A stretch of 64,000 nucleotides of DNA from Pseudomonadota bacterium (GTDB lineage: Bacteria > Pseudomonadota > Gammaproteobacteria > Steroidobacterales > Steroidobacteraceae). Positions within the stretch are counted from its first letter, which is position 1; each line of letters starts with the position of its first letter. The translations under genes were made by a program, and so were the position numbers. Below the pieces are notes generated by a model. That model saw only the letters and a program-made list of their open reading frames with translations. It did no database searches and was not told the origin of the DNA. The stretch lies in contig JAEYUC010000024.1 of assembly GCA_023433705.1 (NCBI GenBank), positions 91,993-155,992 on the forward strand, written 5' to 3'. Shown one piece after another: positions 60,132-64,000 of this stretch.

Positions 60132-60674
60132 ATGAAGGGCATTCGAGACGCGGCAACCTGCGTTGCATCGGTCCTGTCGATCCTGTCCCTGTCGGTGGGC
60201 TGCGCCACCAAACTACCCGAACCGTCGACGGAGACGTTGACGAGACAGCGGCTGATCGAAAGTCCGGCGGTTGTTACCGCTATCGATACGTCGACCCGGA
60301 GACTGACCGTCACGACCGAGGATGGCGCGCGAGCGGACGTGATGCTGGATCCGACTGTAAAGAACATCGACAGGATCAACGTCGGCGATCGCGTCGTGGT
60401 CAGCTACTACCAGGGAATCGCCGCGGAAGTCAGGAAGCCGGGCGATGCGGCGGGCGCCGCATCCACCGGTACGCGGGAGCGCGCCACCGTCACCGTCGTC
60501 GACGTCGACCGGCAGCAGGAAGCCATCACGGTGCGCGCCGCCGATGGCCGCACGCGCACGCTCAACGTAGTTAGTGAGGAAGGGCAGCAGTTCATCGCCG
60601 GCCTGCGCGCAGGCGACCAGGTGGACATCGCGTTCACCGAAGCCGTGGCGGTCGGGGTGCGCCCGGTCCAATGA
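60132..60674 (+). CDS. small lipoprotein of unknown function
   Basis: A 180-residue lipoprotein with lipobox SVGC24. Two similar beta-rich segments can be seen: VVTAIDTSTRRLTVTTEDGARADVMLDPTVKNIDRINVGDRVVVSYYQGIAAEV and ATVTVVDVDRQQEAITVRAADGRTRTLNVVSEEGQQFIAGLRAGDQVDIAFTEAVAVGV. This is an internal duplication of an OB-like or barrel fold of about 60 residues. It is convergent with the tamB gene, seven bases away. No family name is certain. Confidence 0.75.
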   Translation: MKGIRDAATCVASVLSILSLSVGCATKLPEPSTETLTRQRLIESPAVVTAIDTSTRRLTVTTEDGARADVMLDPTVKNIDRINVGDRVVVSYYQGIAAEVRKPGDAAGAASTGTRERATVTVVDVDRQQEAITVRAADGRTRTLNVVSEEGQQFIAGLRAGDQVDIAFTEAVAVGVRPVQ

Positions 60675-60681
60675 GCCGCGT

Positions 60682-63600
60682 TCATCGTTCGATGCGGAAG
60701 TTGATGCCGCCGCGTTGTTCGTTCGGTGAGTCGACGGCTTCCAGGGACCAGCGTTCCGAGATCGCGTAACGCAGCGTGATCACCGTGCCGGGCTGGAACA
60801 GTCCGACTCCGTAACTCACGAAGAACCCGGGCGACAGGTACTTGCCCACAGTGAACGCGCTTGTGCCCAGCTCGTCGCTCTGTTCGACGCCGACGGCGTC
60901 GATGCCGAACTTGCCCGCGATGCCGCGCGCCAGGCGGTCGCCGAGCACACCACCGAGCGACTGCGCCGCCGCCTCCACGCGTTCGCCCTCCGTTCCGCGC
61001 AGATCGCTCATCGACTTGCCCGTGAGCAGATAGGACATGGCTTCGGTGGGCGACGTGGCAGGGTCCGTGAAGACGTCGAGTTGCGGCCGACGTGCGCTGC
61101 CGGTGACGCGCAGCTTGGCGGTGATGTCGGGCATGCGCCGCGTCGCGAGCACGTCCAGCTGCGGATTGTCGAGCGGTGAATTCGCGAACAACATCTGCCC
61201 CCGTTCGATGGCGAGCGTTCGGCCGAAAGCCTCGTAAGTGCCATCGAGACGTATCTCGCCGGAGCCGATGCTGGTACTGCCGGGACGTTCGACGACCCGG
61301 AGCTGTCCCGCGACGGTGGCATCGAGCCCGAAACCGGTGAGTTTCACATCGCGGCCCAGAATGACCCGTACGTCGGTATGCATCGCCAGCCTCTGGCGCG
61401 CCTGCCGTTCCGGACGATCGATGACGACGACGTCCGGTGAGATCTGCGCGCCACCCTGGTTGGTCATCTTGTCGAGGTCGACACTTGCCTGCGGAATCGT
61501 GATCGAACCCCCGAGCGCCAGATTGTTCGGGCTTCCCGTGAGAGTGAGTTCGGGGCTCACGATCAGGTGGGCGGCGGGGAAATTGGCCGCGAGGAAGCGC
61601 TCGCCGCGTATCGTGAGGTCGAGTTCGCGGATCGAGTCGCTCCGGCCGCCGACCTCGAGCGCGCCTTCGCCGGAGGAGACTTTCGCGCGCGTGTCGATCG
61701 ACCCGTCGTCAGCCATTTGCGCGACGAGCTCGCCGTCCTCGAGCTGGATCCCCAGCAGGGGCACGTCGCTGCGGAAATCGCGGATTGCGAGCCGCGCGGT
61801 GATCTCGGGCTCGTCGATCGTGCCACCGAGCGTCGTCGCGAGTTCGCCGCTGCCCGAGACGCTGGTGAGCTGCGGCAACATCCACTCGAGGGGTGCGAGG
61901 TCGCGCAACGTGGCGGTCAGGTTGCCTTCGAGCGCAGGTGGGCCAGCGAGCAGATTCGCGATGCTTGCCGAGCCGGCGACGTTGCCGTCGGGCTCGAAGT
62001 TCACCGAGACACGTGCGTTCGCGCTGTCGCCCTCGAAAGCGGCCTCGAACTCGAGCGCGTCGTATTCGAGGCGCAAGGCCGAATCCTGCCCGGACTGCGC
62101 GATGGCCCCGGAAGTGGAAGCGAGTGTCGCCCTGCCCGTGACCGAACCTTCGGGCGTGCGACTCACGCTGCCTTCGCCGTCGAGGTGCCCGTCGATCGAA
62201 AAGGTGCCGGTGGGCTGCGCGAGACGCGCGAGCATTTCCAGCGGTACCGCGTGCAGGGAGTAGTTGGTGTCGAAACGGCCGCCTGCGTCGGCATTGCCGG
62301 CGACGCACAGGCGAATGTCGCCGCCCGAGAGGCATGTCTGGCCAAGGTCGAACGCGTCGGCTGCGAGCCGGATGAGTACCGGAGCTTCGAGAGAAAGTGG
62401 TGGCACCTCGGCGAGGTCGAACTTCAGCGCGTCGAGCTGACCGCTCCAGCGCCGGTCCGACCAGGCACCGTGCAGGCGCAGGCCGGCATCGAGGGGATGA
62501 CCATCCAGATCGATGATCGCCTGGTGTGCGCCCTCGGTTCCGGAAATCGCGACCGAGATCGTGTCGAAGACCAGGCCGGGCAACGTCGTGCCGCGCGCTT
62601 TCGCGCTCAACTCGAGTTCCGGCGCGCGGGGCGAGCGCAAGGTCAGCTCGAGGTTCGCGGCGTCCATGGAGTAGTCGTCGAGCTTCAGGTCCCGCGCACG
62701 CGCGACTGCATGAAATGTCGTGTCCGGCCAGCGCCCGGTCGCCTCGACGTCCAGCTGCGCACGTCCCTGCAGACGGGAGTTCCAGTCGGCAAGTGATGTC
62801 ACCACGAGCCTCGCGTCGACTCGCGCGGTTGCGCCCTGCGTGCCGGTGATGTCGAGCGAAACGGCTCCCGAGTGAAGACCCAGGCGGCCGCCGAGTCTCT
62901 TGTCGGGTTCGAGTGTGAGGAGCCCGCCCCCGGAGATGGGGCGCCTGCGCAGTCGGCCGCGCAGCTGCTTGAGTTCGAACCGCGCGCGCGGTCCATCGGG
63001 CGTGAGTTCCCCCTGCGTATCGATCTCGAAATCGAGCGAGCCCGGCCAGTCGGGCGCAAGCCCCGACGGATCGAAGCCGCGCGCCGAGGCAGCCAGGCTC
63101 CAGTCCACGGGACTCACCAGTCCGAACTCGCCGTTGACCGTGAGCTCTCCCTGGGCCTGCGAGACACGGCCTTCGCGCAGGTGAATCTTTCGGCGTGAAC
63201 CATCGGCTTTCCACGCGATCGACGAGCGCAAACTGCCGCGCGCGACGTCGATCGCACCGTGCGAATCGAACCGGTCTGGATTCCCGTCGACGAACAGGTC
63301 GCCCGAGATCGACATCGGTTCGCCGACCCAGCGCTCCGGTAGTTCGAGACCGTTCCCATGCAGGTGTGCGAACACCGCGCGCCCGGGCTCGTCGAGACGT
63401 ATGCGCCCCGTGCCGAGCAACTCACCCGGTGCGTCGGCGATTCCGAGTCGCAGCGAGTCGATGTCGATCGCGCGCGGGGACAGGCTCATGACGAGTTCCC
63501 GGACGGTCAATCGGTCGTCATCGAGATCGATGGTGCCGCTCACGTTCGCGGTGTTCGCAGCTCCATGGGCCTCGAGCCGCGCCGCGAGTGACTCGAGACC

Positions 63601-64000
63601 GCCGTCCGGCAGCAGCTCGTCGCGCGGATCGAAGCGCGGTAGTTCGATCCCGAGCCGCCAGGGGCGTCCATGCTCGTCGGAGATTTCGCCCGTGAGCTCG
63701 AGCGCGAAGGGCGAGTCGAGCGTGCCGCGCAGTGCGATGCCCCGCGACTCGCGCGCGCTCGCGAGCGAACCCTTCCAGCGCCGGTCTCCGGCCTGCCACT
63801 CGAAGGTACCCGCGGCGTGCTCGAGCCACGGCGCCTGCGTTCCGACCCGCGCTTCGAGGCTGACGTTTCCCTGCGGCGCGACTACGCGCGCGTAGTCGAC
63901 TGCGATTCCCGATCGCGTCCACCGACCTGCGAGCGTCGTGCGATCGATCACCAGGGAAGTGGCGCCGTCGCGGCGTAGTTCGGCGCGCTCGAGCGTGAAC
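60682..64000 (-). CDS. tamB: TamB-like translocation and assembly module protein, 5' end outside window
   Basis: C-terminal 1106 residues or so of a TamB/DUF490 protein, a long periplasmic beta-taco that bridges inner and outer membranes and helps lipid transport and outer-membrane protein assembly. The frame stays open to the window edge (reading ERAELRRDG before the region seen), so the N-terminal anchor is missing. The family end is clear: GSITIPQASVDLDKM, LDNPQLDVLATRRMPDITAKLRVTGSARRPQLDVFTDPATSPTEAMSYLLTGKS, SPGFFVSYGVGLFQPGTVITLRYAISERWSLEA. A tamA gene would be expected further right or upstream and is not in the window. Confidence 0.9.
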   Translation of the reverse strand, partial: FTLERAELRRDGATSLVIDRTTLAGRWTRSGIAVDYARVVAPQGNVSLEARVGTQAPWLEHAAGTFEWQAGDRRWKGSLASARESRGIALRGTLDSPFALELTGEISDEHGRPWRLGIELPRFDPRDELLPDGGLESLAARLEAHGAANTANVSGTIDLDDDRLTVRELVMSLSPRAIDIDSLRLGIADAPGELLGTGRIRLDEPGRAVFAHLHGNGLELPERWVGEPMSISGDLFVDGNPDRFDSHGAIDVARGSLRSSIAWKADGSRRKIHLREGRVSQAQGELTVNGEFGLVSPVDWSLAASARGFDPSGLAPDWPGSLDFEIDTQGELTPDGPRARFELKQLRGRLRRRPISGGGLLTLEPDKRLGGRLGLHSGAVSLDITGTQGATARVDARLVVTSLADWNSRLQGRAQLDVEATGRWPDTTFHAVARARDLKLDDYSMDAANLELTLRSPRAPELELSAKARGTTLPGLVFDTISVAISGTEGAHQAIIDLDGHPLDAGLRLHGAWSDRRWSGQLDALKFDLAEVPPLSLEAPVLIRLAADAFDLGQTCLSGGDIRLCVAGNADAGGRFDTNYSLHAVPLEMLARLAQPTGTFSIDGHLDGEGSVSRTPEGSVTGRATLASTSGAIAQSGQDSALRLEYDALEFEAAFEGDSANARVSVNFEPDGNVAGSASIANLLAGPPALEGNLTATLRDLAPLEWMLPQLTSVSGSGELATTLGGTIDEPEITARLAIRDFRSDVPLLGIQLEDGELVAQMADDGSIDTRAKVSSGEGALEVGGRSDSIRELDLTIRGERFLAANFPAAHLIVSPELTLTGSPNNLALGGSITIPQASVDLDKMTNQGGAQISPDVVVIDRPERQARQRLAMHTDVRVILGRDVKLTGFGLDATVAGQLRVVERPGSTSIGSGEIRLDGTYEAFGRTLAIERGQMLFANSPLDNPQLDVLATRRMPDITAKLRVTGSARRPQLDVFTDPATSPTEAMSYLLTGKSMSDLRGTEGERVEAAAQSLGGVLGDRLARGIAGKFGIDAVGVEQSDELGTSAFTVGKYLSPGFFVSYGVGLFQPGTVITLRYAISERWSLEAVDSPNEQRGGINFRIER

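Noticed and set aside
1..64000. GTTAGT/ACTAAC hexamers scattered through genes and gaps
   Set aside because: At this base composition roughly ten are expected by chance on both strands, and the number seen by eye is not clearly higher.
1..64000. CRISPR arrays, tRNA or rRNA genes, integrases, transposases
   Set aside because: No regularly spaced repeats, no cloverleaf-like or rRNA-like sequence and no recombinase-type proteins were recognised.

Overview
The window is about 64 kb of dense, GC-rich chromosomal DNA from a Gram-negative bacterium. Outer-membrane receptors and porins, TamB, lipoproteins, periplasmic c-type cytochromes, CysB and Kup all point to a proteobacterium. The overall style (many GGDEF/EAL proteins, a MASE1 kinase, PQQ dehydrogenase, AA10 LPMO, DUF2950/DUF3300 pair) suits a soil or water gammaproteobacterium of the Xanthomonadales/Nevskiales/Steroidobacterales kind. 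That placement is inference. I saw no rRNA, tRNA, CRISPR array, phage or transposase gene.

Layout. 1-11.7 kb: three c-di-GMP turnover proteins (the first is cut by the window edge), a YbdK-type carboxylate-amine ligase, and an ECF sigma / anti-sigma / subtilase operon preceded by a TIGR02001-type outer-membrane protein. 11.8-18.7 kb: an MFS transporter, then a minus-strand run of a MotA/TolQ/ExbB-type channel protein, a CPD photolyase, a DUF2946 protein and a TonB-dependent receptor whose N-terminus is a complete PCu(A)C copper-chaperone domain. 18.8-26.3 kb: a sulfate uptake operon (CysA with a UspA-like tail, CysT, CysW) translationally coupled to a histidine kinase and OmpR-type regulator, then a lipoprotein sulfate-binding protein. 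26.3-33.9 kb: an FAD protein, an exported MDR-type oxidoreductase, a periplasmic thiol/haem cluster and a CDF metal exporter. 34-37.6 kb: a second sulfur locus (cysB, a periplasmic sulfate-binding protein, an OprO/P-like porin). 37.9-46.1 kb: a LysR regulator, modBC without modA, CorA, a Kef-type antiporter and divergent Kup. 46.4-52.9 kb: a secreted LPMO, an MsrA-thioredoxin fusion with a Tat-exported MsrB, and a PQQ dehydrogenase with an inserted cytochrome c. 53-64 kb: DUF4136, DUF2950 and DUF3300 envelope proteins, a FixL/FixJ-like system with a MASE1 sensor plus a single-domain receiver, a small lipoprotein and the C-terminal part of TamB.

Recurring themes are periplasmic copper, haem and thiol chemistry, sulfur acquisition with its own two-component system, and cyclic-di-GMP signalling. 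The most unusual items are the PCu(A)C-TonB receptor fusion, an anti-sigma factor whose periplasmic end looks like the propeptide of the protease encoded next to it, the CysA-Usp fusion with a possible leader attenuator, and a family of long palindromes lying within a few bases of stop codons. One palindrome supplies the last residues and stop codon of the CDF gene. Gene starts were chosen from ribosome-binding sites, signal peptides and overlaps; doubtful ones are flagged.
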